A stretch of 64,000 bases of DNA from Hymenobacter rubripertinctus (GTDB lineage Bacteria > Bacteroidota > Bacteroidia > Cytophagales > Hymenobacteraceae). Below the pieces are notes generated by a model. It did not search any database. It saw nothing but the letters and a program-made list of their open reading frames with translations, and was not told the origin of the DNA. A program made the position numbers and the translations under genes. Below, piece after piece: positions 8,350-17,981 of the stretch. How positions within the stretch are numbered: the first letter of the stretch is position 1; each line of letters starts with the position of its first letter. The stretch spans positions 76,957 through 140,956 of the forward strand of contig NZ_QYCN01000002.1 of assembly GCF_003583925.1 (NCBI RefSeq), in the 5' to 3' direction.

Positions 8350-9783
8350 TCATTCGAACAAAACGGCGGCCAGCCGGGCATCCCGCTTATATATATCCGG
8401 TAAGAAAACCAGCCGTCCGTTGTCCGTTTCGCAGGTATAATACCGCAGGTAGATGGGCAGGCTGCGCTGTAACTCGAACGTTTGCTTCTGGTGGGCTTTC
8501 ACGCTTTGGTAGAGCCCCGTCAGCTCCCGGGCCCGACCTTCCCGGCGGAGCAGGTAGTCGGCCAGCCGGAAGGGGTTTTCCACTCGCACGCAACCGTGGC
8601 TGAGGGCGCGCCGGGGCTGAGTGAAAGCGCCGCGGGCGGGCGTATCGTGCAGAAATACGGTGTGCTGGTTGGGGAAGTAGAACACCACGCTGCCCAGGGC
8701 GTTGAAGGAGCCCGCCCGCTGCCGGATGGCGTACACGAAGGTTTCGGGCGTGATTTTCTTCCAGTTGATGTCCCAGGGATTCACCAGCCGGTTGCGGCCG
8801 TCGTAGAGGCGGTAATGGTGGTCGTAGAGGTAGCCGGGGTCGCGCTGGAGCTCCGGCAGAAACTCCCCCACGGCAATACTATAAGGTACCCGCCACTCGG
8901 GCGCCACCACAAACACCACTACCTGGCTGCTGAGCACGGGCGTGGCGAATTCGGGTTTGCCCACAATCACCCGCTGGGTGAGCACCACCTGGCTGCCGCG
9001 CACGAGCTGGAGGCGGTAGGCGGGAATGTTGACGACGGCGTACTCGGAGTCGGCGGGGGCGTTCCAGCGCAGGCGCTCCAGGTTCAGGGCCACCCGCCGA
9101 AATCCGGCCGTCGTGTCCTGCATCAGCCGGGCCGAATCCAGGGGCGAGGCGTGCAGGGTCCGGACCCAGGCCGTCTGGAGCAGGCGGTAGGCGCGGGTAG
9201 CCGGTTGGTTGAGCAGCATGGCCCGCCGGAAATCGGGGGCGTCGAGGGCGGCGTGCAGCCGGTCGGCCGTGGCCTGGGCTACCAGGCTATCGGCGGGCGG
9301 ACGGGGCGTGAGCGAGTCGGGCATGAGCCGCCCGTACCGTATCTCGCTCAGGTAGCGCAGCAGCGCGTCGGTGAGGTGGAGTTCGGCCCGGGCCAGGTCG
9401 GCGGCCGGCAGGGCGGGCTGCTGCGGGAGTTCGGGTAGCTGGGGGCTGAGGTAGCGGGCCGGGGCGAGGCCCACGTCGGCCGACCGGTGCAAAAGGGCCA
9501 GCGCCTGCCGGGCCCGGGGCGTCCAGCCCGAGTCCTGCACCCAGTACGTGGTGGACTCGTGGTGGCGGTAGAAGGTGCGGACGGTGGCTCCGGCCCGCAG
9601 GCCCAGCCGCTCATACGTTGCCAGTGCCGCCGGACTGGCAGCAAGCAGTTGGCGCAGCTCGGCCCGGGCGCCGGTGGGCGCGCCGGCCGGGCCGGGTCGG
9701 GCCGTTTCCCGGGCGTCGGCCGGGCTTCCTGCTAAGGCCAGGGCCAGTAGGGTCAGCTGTACAATCCTTCTGATCGGGTCCAT
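8350..9783 (-). CDS. L,D-transpeptidase, YkuD fold (YcbB-like)
   Basis: This 477-residue exported enzyme has a signal peptide (cleavage near residue 25). A helical/scaffold region containing DLARAELHLTDALLRYLSEIRYG leads to a C-terminal YkuD catalytic domain with the SHGCVRVENP motif; Cys398 would be the nucleophile, paired with the His of VFLHDTPARGAF. The layout follows the large YcbB-type transpeptidases, which make 3-3 peptidoglycan crosslinks in the periplasm. The scaffold between signal and catalytic domain is typical in length. Confidence 0.92.
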   Translation of the reverse strand: MDPIRRIVQLTLLALALAGSPADARETARPGPAGAPTGARAELRQLLAASPAALATYERLGLRAGATVRTFYRHHESTTYWVQDSGWTPRARQALALLHRSADVGLAPARYLSPQLPELPQQPALPAADLARAELHLTDALLRYLSEIRYGRLMPDSLTPRPPADSLVAQATADRLHAALDAPDFRRAMLLNQPATRAYRLLQTAWVRTLHASPLDSARLMQDTTAGFRRVALNLERLRWNAPADSEYAVVNIPAYRLQLVRGSQVVLTQRVIVGKPEFATPVLSSQVVVFVVAPEWRVPYSIAVGEFLPELQRDPGYLYDHHYRLYDGRNRLVNPWDINWKKITPETFVYAIRQRAGSFNALGSVVFYFPNQHTVFLHDTPARGAFTQPRRALSHGCVRVENPFRLADYLLRREGRARELTGLYQSVKAHQKQTFELQRSLPIYLRYYTCETDNGRLVFLPDIYKRDARLAAVLFE

Positions 9784-9965
9784 GGGGCAGGGGAGAGCAG
9801 ATGACGGGAACCCGGGCCTGCACAGTCTGACGCCGGAAACCCGGTTCCTGATCCGGCGGAAGTTTCCGCCGGCACGAGGTTATTGCTATAAGTTCGCCAA
9901 AAAATTCTATTTATCCTAGTGCAGTTCCCAACTGATACCGGGAGAACCGTTGCCCAGGCAGTACC

Positions 9966-10418
9966 CTATTTCAACCGGGCGTCAAAGGGATGAGGCTCCA
10001 CGCTGAGTACCCGCAGCCGGCGGGCGTGGTCGGCATGCAGGGGGTTGAGCAGGTAGTTCCACTCGTCGGGGGCGTGGGCCGAGGGCACGCGCAGGATCCA
10101 GTGCGTGCCCGCCGTCAGCCAGGCGCGGCCCAGTTCGGCCAGCTCCGCCGGGTAGGGTACCTGCTGCCAGTTGTCCGGCAGATCGGCCGGGTGGTATTGC
10201 AGGTAAGGCGTGTCGTCGGGAATTTCCAGCGTGAGGGCGAAATACCGGCGGGGCAGTACCGGCGAATTGGCCAGTACCTCCAGCTTCGCCAGCGACAAAT
10301 GCTCGGCCGTGTACAGAATCTGACTGCCGATGCGGTGCCAGCGCCCCCCGTAATACAACCCGCCCTGCCCCGACGTATCCGCTATATAAGGAGCCTTGCC
10401 CAGTCGGTAGAGCTTCAT
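9966..10418 (-). CDS. RES-domain toxin, NAD+ phosphorylase-like
   Basis: This 150-residue protein has the RES core: KLYRLGKAPY at the start, LYYGGRWHRIGSQILYTAEH, and SLAKLEVLAN with the conserved Glu near 47. RES toxins degrade NAD+ by phosphorolysis and are paired with Xre-type antitoxins. Here the antitoxin gene (10537-11001) lies upstream on the same strand in the usual order. The 118-bp gap holds a large inverted repeat that covers the toxin ATG. Confidence 0.92.
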   Translation of the reverse strand: MKLYRLGKAPYIADTSGQGGLYYGGRWHRIGSQILYTAEHLSLAKLEVLANSPVLPRRYFALTLEIPDDTPYLQYHPADLPDNWQQVPYPAELAELGRAWLTAGTHWILRVPSAHAPDEWNYLLNPLHADHARRLRVLSVEPHPFDARLK

Positions 10419-10538
10419 TTTTTTGAGCTGATAGCTGATAGCTGATAGCTGATAGCGTCTCAGGCGGAAGTGTTTTCGTTTGAATGAACGGGAGCTGACA
10501 GCTAACAGCTATCGGCTATCAGCTCAAAATGAAGCTCT
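10409..10538. repeat. Heptamer inverted repeat spanning toxin start and antitoxin stop
   Basis: Left arm: AGAGCTTCATTT, then GAGCTGATAGCTGATAGC with four AGCTGAT heptamers. Right arm: degenerate AGCTNNN heptamers ending in AGCTCAAAATGAAGCTCT. The outer 10 bp of the arms (10409-10418 and 10529-10538) are exact complements. They include the toxin ATG with its next codons (10409-10418) on one side and the last coding bases/stop of the antitoxin on the other. Confidence 0.9.
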
Positions 10539-11001
10539 AAGAAAAGTGCCCGTGTTCGATGCGGCCCAATACGTCCTGCACCTGGGCGCGGCCGATAACG
10601 GAGTGCAGCAGGTCTTTGGGCTTCTGGCTGCCCAAGGCCGGGATGGGGGAGTTGAGCCAGAAGTGAAAATCGGCCTCCTCCTCGAATACGTCCATCCCTT
10701 TGGCCAGCACGGCCGAGAGCTGAATGGCCTTTTCGCCTTCGTCCAGGGTCAGGGGCTTGTGGGTTTGCTCGCGCCGGGTCAGGGTACTTTCCGACACGCC
10801 CAGCACCACGCTCATCTCCCGGTTGGAAAAGCCCAGGTGGCGCTGCAATGCCCGCACGGCCTGCACCGAAATGCCCTTGATGGCCACGGCCAGCAGGTCC
10901 ATCTCATTGCGAACGAGCTGCGGAATAACGGCCGGGCCGCCCATCAGCTCCACCATGCTCGCGACGGAAGTAGTTCGAACGATTGTCATTTGCGTACTCA
11001 T
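10537..11001 (-). CDS. Xre-like antitoxin with DUF2384 toxin-binding domain
   Basis: This 154-residue protein contains a helix-turn-helix (AVRALQRHLGFSNREMSVVLGVSESTLTRRE, about 48-78) and a C-terminal DUF2384/MbcA-ParS-type segment ending in LNSPIPALGSQKPKDLLHSVIGRAQVQDVLGRIEHG. That segment in known RES-Xre systems plugs the toxin active site. It should also autorepress the operon. It is divergent from the HD hydrolase gene. Confidence 0.92.
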   Translation of the reverse strand: MSTQMTIVRTTSVASMVELMGGPAVIPQLVRNEMDLLAVAIKGISVQAVRALQRHLGFSNREMSVVLGVSESTLTRREQTHKPLTLDEGEKAIQLSAVLAKGMDVFEEEADFHFWLNSPIPALGSQKPKDLLHSVIGRAQVQDVLGRIEHGHFS

Positions 11002-11090
11002 TAAACGTCATTTGAAGGCAATATACAACTAAACTACGACATCCGGGCGCTGGTCCCCGGGGCGGGGTGGGGCGAGGAACGGTTTTGCCG

Positions 11091-11098
11091 TACTTTTG
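11091..11098 (+). promoter_or_regulatory. -7 element for the HD-domain gene
   Basis: TACTTTTG matches TAnnTTTG and lies 26 bp before the start at 11124, predicting a short leader of roughly 20 nt. Confidence 0.5.
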
Positions 11099-11123
11099 CC
11101 CGAAACCCGTTTTATAGCTTCGT

Positions 11124-11798
11124 ATGGCCCTTTCTCCCGCCGATTCCCAACTCATTGCCCGCACGGCCGCTTTCATCCGCGACAAATTCCTGCACGAAGG
11201 CTCCGGCCACGACTGGGAGCACATCCGGCGGGTGTGGGAAGTAGCGCGCCGCATGGCGGCCCACACGCCCGGAGCCGATCCGCTCGTAACCGAGCTGGGC
11301 GCGCTGCTCCACGACGTGGCCGACTGGAAGTTCCACGGCGGTGATGAGGAGGCCGGCCCCCGGGCGGCCCGGGCGTGGCTGGCCAGCGAGCAGGCCAGCC
11401 CCGTGGTACTGGATCGGGTGGAGGCCATCATCCGCGAAATCAGCTTTAAGGGGGTGGGCGTGGCCACGCCCATGAGCAGCGTGGAAGGCGAACTGGTGCA
11501 GGACGCCGACCGCCTCGATGCCATCGGGGCCATTGGCGTGGCCCGGGCGTTTGCCTACGGGGGCCACAAAAACCGCCCTCTCCACGACCCCGCCGTGGCC
11601 CCCGTCAGCCACGACTCGTTCGAGAGCTACAAGCAGAACACGGCCCCCACCATCAACCACTTCTACGAAAAGCTGCTCCACCTGCGGGAGCGGATGAACA
11701 CGCCCGCCGCCCGCCGCGTGGCCGAGGAGCGCCACGCCTACCTGGAGCAGTTCCTCGGGCAGTTCCTGCGCGAGTGGGAAGGGGAGGATGTGGGATAG
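11124..11798 (+). CDS. HD domain phosphohydrolase
   Basis: The 224-residue protein has the HD metal-site residues in order: H29/H33 (GSGHDWEHIRRV), H63-D64 (ALLHDVADWKF) and a later Asp in QDADRLDAIGAIGVAR near 130. This is the YedJ/YpgQ-like group of uncharacterised single-domain HD phosphohydrolases, possibly acting on nucleotides. Monocistronic or leading into the DUF6624 lipoprotein gene 53 bp downstream. Confidence 0.9.
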   Translation: MALSPADSQLIARTAAFIRDKFLHEGSGHDWEHIRRVWEVARRMAAHTPGADPLVTELGALLHDVADWKFHGGDEEAGPRAARAWLASEQASPVVLDRVEAIIREISFKGVGVATPMSSVEGELVQDADRLDAIGAIGVARAFAYGGHKNRPLHDPAVAPVSHDSFESYKQNTAPTINHFYEKLLHLRERMNTPAARRVAEERHAYLEQFLGQFLREWEGEDVG

Positions 11799-11851
11799 TA
11801 GAAAGCGGTTACACGTTTCTTTCAGCCACATCGTACACACTGTACCTGTTT

Positions 11852-12571
11852 ATGTCGAAGTCCGGTAGTCTGATCATGTTTGCGTTTGGGCTGGCGCTGA
11901 GCGGCTGCACGCACTCTCCGCCACCAGTCCAAACGCAACTCCCGGTCCAACTCAACCGGACGCTCAAACACGAGCTGGATAGCCTACTGGTGGTGGACCA
12001 GTACTACCGGGAATGGGTGATGCGTGCCGGCACCCCGGACGGGCTGGCCAGCGTGGCCCGGGAGCTGCATCAGCCGGCGGACCAGGTAGCCGGGTATCTG
12101 AGCGAAAGAATGCTGACCACGGACTCGGCCACGATCCGGCGGGTGAGCCAGGTGATCGGCCAGTATGGGTATCCGGGGAAGTCGTTGGTGGGGGAGCCCA
12201 CGCATGAAGCGGCCTTCTACGTGATTCAGCACTCCAACCGCATTGGGCGCTACCTGCCCCTGATCCGGCAGGCGGCCGAAAAGGGCGAACTCCCGTTCCA
12301 GAAATTTGCTATGCTGCTGGACCGCCAGCTCATGAACGAGAACCGGGAGCAGGAGTACGGCACGCAGGGAGTGGGGTTTGAGGCCACGGACCCGGCTACG
12401 GGCCAGAAAAGCTACCAGAAACTGATCTGGCCGATTAAAGACCCGGCCACCGTGAACGAGCGGCGGCGGGCGGCGGGCTTCGAGCAGACGGTGGAGGAAA
12501 ATGCCCGGCGGCTGGCTATTCCCTACCGCGTGTACACGCTGCAACAGGTGCAGAAAATGAAGCAGCCCTGA
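11852..12571 (+). CDS. DUF6624 lipoprotein
   Basis: The 239-residue product begins with a lipoprotein signal (MSKSGSLIMFAFGLALSGC, lipobox LSGC, Cys19). It carries DUF6624 features: LDSLLVVDQYYREW, VIGQYGYPGKSLVGEPTHEAAFYVIQHS, LPLIRQAAEKGELPFQKFAMLLDR and QEYGTQ. Function unknown. The ATG giving a lipobox is preferred; an in-frame upstream extension would overlap the HD gene and destroy the signal peptide. Confidence 0.85.
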   Translation: MSKSGSLIMFAFGLALSGCTHSPPPVQTQLPVQLNRTLKHELDSLLVVDQYYREWVMRAGTPDGLASVARELHQPADQVAGYLSERMLTTDSATIRRVSQVIGQYGYPGKSLVGEPTHEAAFYVIQHSNRIGRYLPLIRQAAEKGELPFQKFAMLLDRQLMNENREQEYGTQGVGFEATDPATGQKSYQKLIWPIKDPATVNERRRAAGFEQTVEENARRLAIPYRVYTLQQVQKMKQP

Positions 12572-12626
12572 AGCGCTACCGGTTCTGCCACTTTCCATTC
12601 CAGCACGCTCCAAGCCCCGATGCCCG

Positions 12627-13352
12627 ATGCCAACCCACAACGTCACCACCATTCTCTTCGACCTCGATGATACGCTGTTCGACCATACCGCTACGGCCCG
12701 GGCGGCGCTGGCGGCCACGGCCGCGCAGCGGCCCTCATTGCGGGCGGTGCCGGCCCAGGTGCTCTACCAGCGTTACAGCGACTTGCTGGAGGAACTTCAC
12801 CCGCGGGTAATGAGCGGGGAAATCCCGTATCTGGACGCGCGGGCGCTGCGGTTCCGGCGCTTACTGGCCCTCTACGAGGCGGAGCCCAGCGCCGCCGAGC
12901 TGGCGGCGCTGGCCGAGCAGCATTACGGGCACTACCGCCAGGTGCGGCAGGCGGTGCCCGGCGCGCTGGCCCTGCTGCGCCGGCTGAAACCCGACTATAA
13001 AATCGGGGTCGTCACGAACAACCGCACGGCCGAGCAGCAGCAGAAGCTGACCTTCCTGGAAATGGACGGGCTGGTAGATGCGCTCATCACCTCGCAAGCC
13101 GTGGGCGTGCTCAAGCCCGACCCCGCCATGTACCATGTGGCCCTGGAACAGCTGGGAGCCGGGGCGGCCGAAACCGTGATGGTCGGCGACAACTGGGCGG
13201 CCGATGTGGTGGGGGCGCTGGCCGTGGGTATCCGGCCGGTGTGGCTCAACCGCCACGGGCTGGTAAAGCCGCTGCCGGAAGTGGCGGAGCTGACGAGCCT
13301 GGAGCCGCTGGCCTCGGTTTGGGAGCAGCTCACGGGCCGGGCCGGGGCGTAG
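12627..13352 (+). CDS. HAD hydrolase, YjjG-type nucleotidase
   Basis: The 241-residue protein shows HAD motif I (ILFDLDDTLFDHTATA), a helical cap, motif II (KIGVVTNNRT), motif III Lys (AVGVLKPDPAMYHVAL) and motif IV (ETVMVGDNWAADVVGA). The sequence best resembles YjjG-type noncanonical pyrimidine nucleotidases (house-cleaning 5'-nucleotidases). It shares a strand with DUF6624 (55 bp upstream) and the small lipoprotein downstream. Confidence 0.9.
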   Translation: MPTHNVTTILFDLDDTLFDHTATARAALAATAAQRPSLRAVPAQVLYQRYSDLLEELHPRVMSGEIPYLDARALRFRRLLALYEAEPSAAELAALAEQHYGHYRQVRQAVPGALALLRRLKPDYKIGVVTNNRTAEQQQKLTFLEMDGLVDALITSQAVGVLKPDPAMYHVALEQLGAGAAETVMVGDNWAADVVGALAVGIRPVWLNRHGLVKPLPEVAELTSLEPLASVWEQLTGRAGA

Positions 13353-13421
13353 GTGGAAGTAGTTGCCGGCTGCCGCTGCTTCTGCGGTCGGCCTGCTCCT
13401 TTATTTGGTATCTTTACCGTG

Positions 13422-13664
13422 ATGAATACACGTCTGTTGCTCTCCCGGCTAAGCCTGCTGGCGCTTACGGCCCTGCTGGCCGTTTCCTGCCGTACCTGTC
13501 CCATTGAGGCCTGCCACACCCGTAAGGTGCACACGCACAATGGCACCAAGTTCCGGGGCCAGCCCTGGTTCAAGAAGCAGAACCCGGCCATCGGCGAGAA
13601 AATAAAGACCCACAACCCCCAGTCGGGCCAGCACAAAAACGACCGGAGCAAAACGCTGAAATAA
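13422..13664 (+). CDS. Small basic Cys/His-rich lipoprotein, unrecognised
   Basis: This 80-residue product starts with a lipoprotein signal (MNTRLLLSRLSLLALTALLA, then VSC). The mature part is short, very basic and Cys/His-rich after the lipid Cys (CRTCPIEACHTRKVHTHN), then NGTKFRGQPWFKKQNPAIGEK. No known domain. An extended frame from 13353 is rejected because it removes the signal. TATCTTTA just upstream (13410-13417) resembles a -7 element. Confidence 0.7.
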   Translation: MNTRLLLSRLSLLALTALLAVSCRTCPIEACHTRKVHTHNGTKFRGQPWFKKQNPAIGEKIKTHNPQSGQHKNDRSKTLK

Positions 13665-13804
13665 GCGCCTTTCGCACCCCGTAAACCGGGGTTTAACGGC
13701 GGCAGAACGCGGTTTTTTGTGTATCTTGCAGGCTTAACGAAGTTCACACTCACGGGCCGGCCAGCTCCTCCATTCGGGGCTGGCCGGCCGACTACATGCT
13801 CCCT

Positions 13805-16390
13805 ATGGCGGAAGGCGAAAAAATCATTCCGATCAATATCGAAGATGAGATGCGTGGGGCTTACATCGATTACTCGATGTCGGTTATCATCTCCCGGGCC
13901 TTGCCGGATGTGCGCGACGGCCTCAAACCCGTGCATCGCCGCGTGCTCTATGGCATGTCCGACCTGGGCGTATCCTACAACAAATCCTACAAGAAAAGCG
14001 CCCGCATCGTGGGCGAAGTGCTGGGTAAGTACCACCCCCACGGCGACTCCTCGGTGTACGATACCATGGTACGCATGGCCCAGGAGTGGAGCCTGCGCTA
14101 CCCGCTCGTGGACGGGCAGGGTAACTTTGGCAGTATCGACGGCGACTCGCCGGCTGCCATGCGTTACACCGAAGCCCGCCTCAAGCGCCTGGCCGACGAG
14201 CTACTCGGCGACCTCGACAAGGATACGGTGGACTACCAGCCCAACTTCGATGACTCCCTGGAGGAGCCCTCGGTGCTGCCGGCCAAGTTCCCCAACCTGC
14301 TCGTCAATGGCACTACTGGTATTGCCGTGGGCATGGCCACCAACATGGCCCCCCACAACCTGACCGAAGTGGTGGACGGTATCGTGGCCTACCTGGGCAA
14401 CCCCGACATCACCATTGCCGAGCTCATGGAGCACGTGACGGCCCCCGATTTCCCGACCGGCGGCACCATTTACGGCTACGAGGGCGTGAAGCAGGCATTC
14501 GAAACCGGCCGCGGCCGCGTCGTCATGCGGGCCAAGGCCCACTTCGAAACCACCCCGACCGGCAAAGAGCAGATCGTCATCACCGAAATTCCCTACATGG
14601 TGAACAAGGCGTCGATGATCGAGAAGACGGCCGGTCTGATCAACGACAAGAAAATTGAAGGCATTGCCGACCTGCGCGACGAATCCGACCGCGACGGCAT
14701 GCGCATCGTGTATGACCTGAAGCGGGATGCCATGCCCACGGTCGTGCTCAACAATCTTTACAAGTACACCCAGCTGCAAAGCTCGTTCGGCGTCAACAAT
14801 GTGTGCCTGGTAAAGGGCCGCCCGATGACGCTCAACCTCAAGGAGCTGATTCACTACTTCGTGGAGCACCGTGCCGATGTGGTAGTGCGCCGCACCCGCT
14901 ACGAGCTGGCCGAGGCCCAGAAGCGCGCCCACATCCTGGAAGGCCTGCTGATTGCCCTCGACCATCTCGACGAAGTAATTGCCCTCATCCGCAGCTCGCG
15001 CGACGGCGAAGTAGCCCGCCAGGGCCTGATTGAGCGGTTCTCGCTGAGTGAAGTGCAGGCCCGGGCCATCATGGATATGCGCTTGCAACGGCTCACCGGC
15101 CTGGAGCGCGACAAAATCGTGGCCGAGTACAACGAGCTGATGAGTCTGATTGACCATCTGAAAGCCGTGTTGGCTTCCGATGACATGCAGCGCGACATCA
15201 TCCGCCAGGAACTGGCCGAAATCAAGGAGCGCTACGGCGACGCCCGTCGCACGGTCATCGAGTACGCCGGCGGCGACTTCTCGATGGAAGACATGATTGC
15301 CGATGAGGCTATGGTCATCACCATCTCCCGTGAAGGCTACATCAAGCGCACCGCCCTCGACGAATACCGGACCCAGGGTCGGGGAGGAGTGGGCGCCCGG
15401 GGGGCGGCTTCCAAGCAGGACGACTTCACGGAGCACCTGTTCGTGGCCACCACCCACGAGTACCTGCTGTTCTTCACCGAAGCCGGCCGCGTGTTCTGGC
15501 TCAAAGTGTACGAAGTGCCGGAAGGCGGCAAGAATACCAAGGGCCGCCCGATTCAGAACCTGATTGAGATTCCGCGTGAGGACAACATCCGCTCCGTGCT
15601 CAACGTGCGTGGCCTGCGCGACCCGGACTACCTGGACAATACCTTCCTGATGTTCTGCACTGAGAAGGGAACGGTGAAGAAAACGCCCCTCGAAGCGTAT
15701 TCGCGCCCCCGCACGGCCGGTATCAATGCTATCACCATCAACGAAGGCGACCGGCTGCTCGACGTACAGTTGCTCAACGGCAACTCCGAAGTAGTGCTGG
15801 CCCTGCGCTCCGGCCGGGCCGTGCGTTTCCCCGAGCACAAAGTGCGCTCCATGGGCCGCACGGCCGCCGGCGTACGCGGCATCACCCTGGACGAAGGCAT
15901 GGCCGACGACCGGGTGGTGGGTATGGTCTGCCTCGATAAGGAAAGCGAGCAGGAATTGCTGGTCGTATCCGAAAATGGGTACGGCAAGCGCAGCCCACTC
16001 GATGAGTACCGCATCACGAACCGGGGCGGCAAGGGCGTCCGGGCCATGAAGCTGACCGACAAAACCGGCTTGCTGGTGACTATTAAGGCCGTGGATGACA
16101 CGGACGACCTGATGATTATCAACAAATCGGGCATTACTATCCGCCTGCGCATGAGTGAGTTGCGCAGTATTGGCCGTGCTACCCAGGGTGTGCGGCTGCT
16201 GAAAATCAGCAGCGGCGACGAAATTTCTTCGGTGGCTAAAGTGGCGGCTGAGGAAAAGGAAATCGACCCGGAAACCGTGGCGCTGGAAGGGGAGACCCCG
16301 AACGGAAACGCGGACGGGGAGGGGCCGGCTACCATGCCGGACACGGACCTGACCGGCCTGACGGATCCTGATTTGCTCAGCGCTAATTAA
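13805..16390 (+). CDS. gyrA: DNA gyrase subunit A
   Basis: The 861-residue subunit has the breakage-reunion domain with catalytic Tyr121 ([10 protein letters not shown]), a quinolone-region segment [10 protein letters not shown] (79-86), and a C-terminal beta-pinwheel. The canonical GyrA-box position reads [13 protein letters not shown] rather than the QRRGGKG of E. coli, and a second RGGKG motif occurs later ([12 protein letters not shown]). An ATG at 13796 is in frame (adds MLP), but family members begin [36 protein letters not shown] dyad lies at about 13755-13791. Confidence 0.97.
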   Translation: MAEGEKIIPINIEDEMRGAYIDYSMSVIISRALPDVRDGLKPVHRRVLYGMSDLGVSYNKSYKKSARIVGEVLGKYHPHGDSSVYDTMVRMAQEWSLRYPLVDGQGNFGSIDGDSPAAMRYTEARLKRLADELLGDLDKDTVDYQPNFDDSLEEPSVLPAKFPNLLVNGTTGIAVGMATNMAPHNLTEVVDGIVAYLGNPDITIAELMEHVTAPDFPTGGTIYGYEGVKQAFETGRGRVVMRAKAHFETTPTGKEQIVITEIPYMVNKASMIEKTAGLINDKKIEGIADLRDESDRDGMRIVYDLKRDAMPTVVLNNLYKYTQLQSSFGVNNVCLVKGRPMTLNLKELIHYFVEHRADVVVRRTRYELAEAQKRAHILEGLLIALDHLDEVIALIRSSRDGEVARQGLIERFSLSEVQARAIMDMRLQRLTGLERDKIVAEYNELMSLIDHLKAVLASDDMQRDIIRQELAEIKERYGDARRTVIEYAGGDFSMEDMIADEAMVITISREGYIKRTALDEYRTQGRGGVGARGAASKQDDFTEHLFVATTHEYLLFFTEAGRVFWLKVYEVPEGGKNTKGRPIQNLIEIPREDNIRSVLNVRGLRDPDYLDNTFLMFCTEKGTVKKTPLEAYSRPRTAGINAITINEGDRLLDVQLLNGNSEVVLALRSGRAVRFPEHKVRSMGRTAAGVRGITLDEGMADDRVVGMVCLDKESEQELLVVSENGYGKRSPLDEYRITNRGGKGVRAMKLTDKTGLLVTIKAVDDTDDLMIINKSGITIRLRMSELRSIGRATQGVRLLKISSGDEISSVAKVAAEEKEIDPETVALEGETPNGNADGEGPATMPDTDLTGLTDPDLLSAN

Positions 16391-16397
16391 CTTGCGA

Positions 16398-16425
16398 CGG
16401 CAGAACTCCCCCGGGAGTTCTGCCG
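16398..16425 (+). terminator. gyrA terminator
   Basis: A perfect 13-bp stem (CGGCAGAACTCCC with its complement, 2-nt loop) is followed by a short TTTG stretch, 8 bp after the gyrA stop. Confidence 0.65.
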
Positions 16426-16476
16426 TTTGCGTTACAATTCCTTTCCACCAAACCGCACATTCTTCAGCAAACTCCC

Positions 16477-17616
16477 ATGAAGAAGACCATTTTGACTCTC
16501 GTGGCCGCCGCCGCCCTGCACACCGCTTCGGCCCAGAACTCGGCCGTTACCAACGCCATTCTCTACCAACGTCAGGGGACGCTCGATAAGGCCCGCGTCG
16601 AAATCGACAAGGCGGCCATGAACGATAAGACGCAGGCGAAAGCCAAGACCTGGTATACCCGGGGCGAAATCTACGAAGGCATCGTGGCCAGCCCGATCTA
16701 CGGCAAGTCGCTGCCCGTAACGGAAGGCACTAAAACGGCTTTCGAATCGTATTCCAAAGCCCTGAGCCTCGACGGTAAAGACGGCGAATATGGTAAGCAG
16801 GCTGCTGCCAAACTCGACGGCCTGTATGGGCTGGCGCTGAACGCCGGCGTAGAAAGCTACAACGGGAAGGACTTCGCAAAAGCCATGGATTCGTACCGCA
16901 TGGCGCAGCAAATCCGCCCCCAGGATACGACGGCTTACCTGTACGCGGCCTACGCTTCGGAAGCCAACCAGGATTTCAGCACGGCCAAGGAAATGTATGG
17001 CAAGCTTCAGGGCATCGGTTATAAGTCGCCCCAGTTGTATGGCCGGCTCCTGCAGATTGCCCGGCAGGAAAAAGATGAAGCCGCCGCGATGAAAGCAGTG
17101 CAGGACGCGCTGGTTATTTATCCGACCAATAAAAGCTTCATGCTGGAGGAACTGAACATGTACCTGAGCGCCGGCCGGGGGAAAGAAGCCCTTGATAAAA
17201 TCGACCGGGCCATTGCTGCCGATCCGACCAACTCGAATCTGTATGCGGTGAAGGGTTCCATCCTGGATCAGGACAAGCAGCCAGTGCAAGCGTTGGAAGC
17301 CTACAAGAAGGCAGTAGAAGTAGACCCGACCAACTTCGATGCAAACTTCAACTTGGGCATCTATAACTACAACAAAGCGGCTGATCTGTTTACCCGGGCC
17401 AGCAAGATGAGCTTGGCGGAGTACCAGAAATCGGGCAAGAAATTCGAGGCCGATGGAAAGAAGTACTTCCAGGAGTCGTTGCCTTATTTCGAGAAGGCGC
17501 TGGAAGTGCAGCCGGATGACCGGGCCACGACCAGTGCCTTGCAGAAGGCGTACTTGCGCGTCGGCCGGACAGCGGATTCGCAGCGGATGTCGACTAAGCT
17601 GGACGCGATGAAGTAA
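16477..17616 (+). CDS. Secreted tetratricopeptide repeat protein
   Basis: The 379-residue protein has a signal peptide (MKKTILTLVAAAALHTASAQ). Multiple TPR-like helix pairs follow (for example YNGKDFAKAMDSYRMAQQIRPQDTTAY, QPVQALEAYKKAVEVDPTNFDANFNLG and ESLPYFEKALEVQPDD). Bacteroidota encode many periplasmic TPR proteins of this kind, thought to scaffold envelope complexes. It ends at the hairpin at 17652. Confidence 0.88.
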   Translation: MKKTILTLVAAAALHTASAQNSAVTNAILYQRQGTLDKARVEIDKAAMNDKTQAKAKTWYTRGEIYEGIVASPIYGKSLPVTEGTKTAFESYSKALSLDGKDGEYGKQAAAKLDGLYGLALNAGVESYNGKDFAKAMDSYRMAQQIRPQDTTAYLYAAYASEANQDFSTAKEMYGKLQGIGYKSPQLYGRLLQIARQEKDEAAAMKAVQDALVIYPTNKSFMLEELNMYLSAGRGKEALDKIDRAIAADPTNSNLYAVKGSILDQDKQPVQALEAYKKAVEVDPTNFDANFNLGIYNYNKAADLFTRASKMSLAEYQKSGKKFEADGKKYFQESLPYFEKALEVQPDDRATTSALQKAYLRVGRTADSQRMSTKLDAMK

Positions 17617-17651
17617 GACAGAGAAGCCTCCGAAAGTAGGAGAGGCTAGTT

Positions 17652-17687
17652 AAAAACAAGGCCCGCGTGCGCGCGGGCCTTGTTTTT
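17652..17687. terminator. Terminator after TPR gene
   Basis: A perfect 16-bp stem (AAAAACAAGGCCCGCG with its complement, 4-nt loop) with T5 at the 3' end. An outer AACTAG/CTAGTT-like flank extends the dyad. Confidence 0.85.
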
Positions 17688-17883
17688 AAAAACACTAGTT
17701 AACATAATATAAATTATAAGACAAAACGCTTTGCTGGAATACGAGGCCGGTCGCCACGTTTGTGGGCACTCTTTAACGGGGAAAATGAGGGAAATTTCAA
17801 AGGCAGACCCGATGTTTAGAACTGGAGTATCTGATACAGCTTGCGGCGCGCTGGCTTAAACAGCGAAACCTTGAGCACCTCCG

Positions 17884-17939
17884 TACGTCTGTTGCTGCGG
17901 TGTCATCGAAAGCGCGAAGTCACCGCAGCAACAGACGTA
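17884..17939. repeat. 19-bp perfect inverted repeat
   Basis: TACGTCTGTTGCTGCGGTG (17884-17902) is exactly complemented at 17921-17939 with an 18-nt spacer. There is no T tract, so it is not an obvious terminator. It could be a transposon-end remnant or a structured RNA. Confidence 0.85.
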
Positions 17940-17981
17940 GCCTTCCCTGTTCTTAGCAGCTACGCCGAATATCAGTGTTTC

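Noticed and set aside
10424..10456. Run of AGCTGAT units as a possible CRISPR array.
   Set aside because: Units are 7 bp and contiguous, with no spacers; they form a hairpin arm instead.
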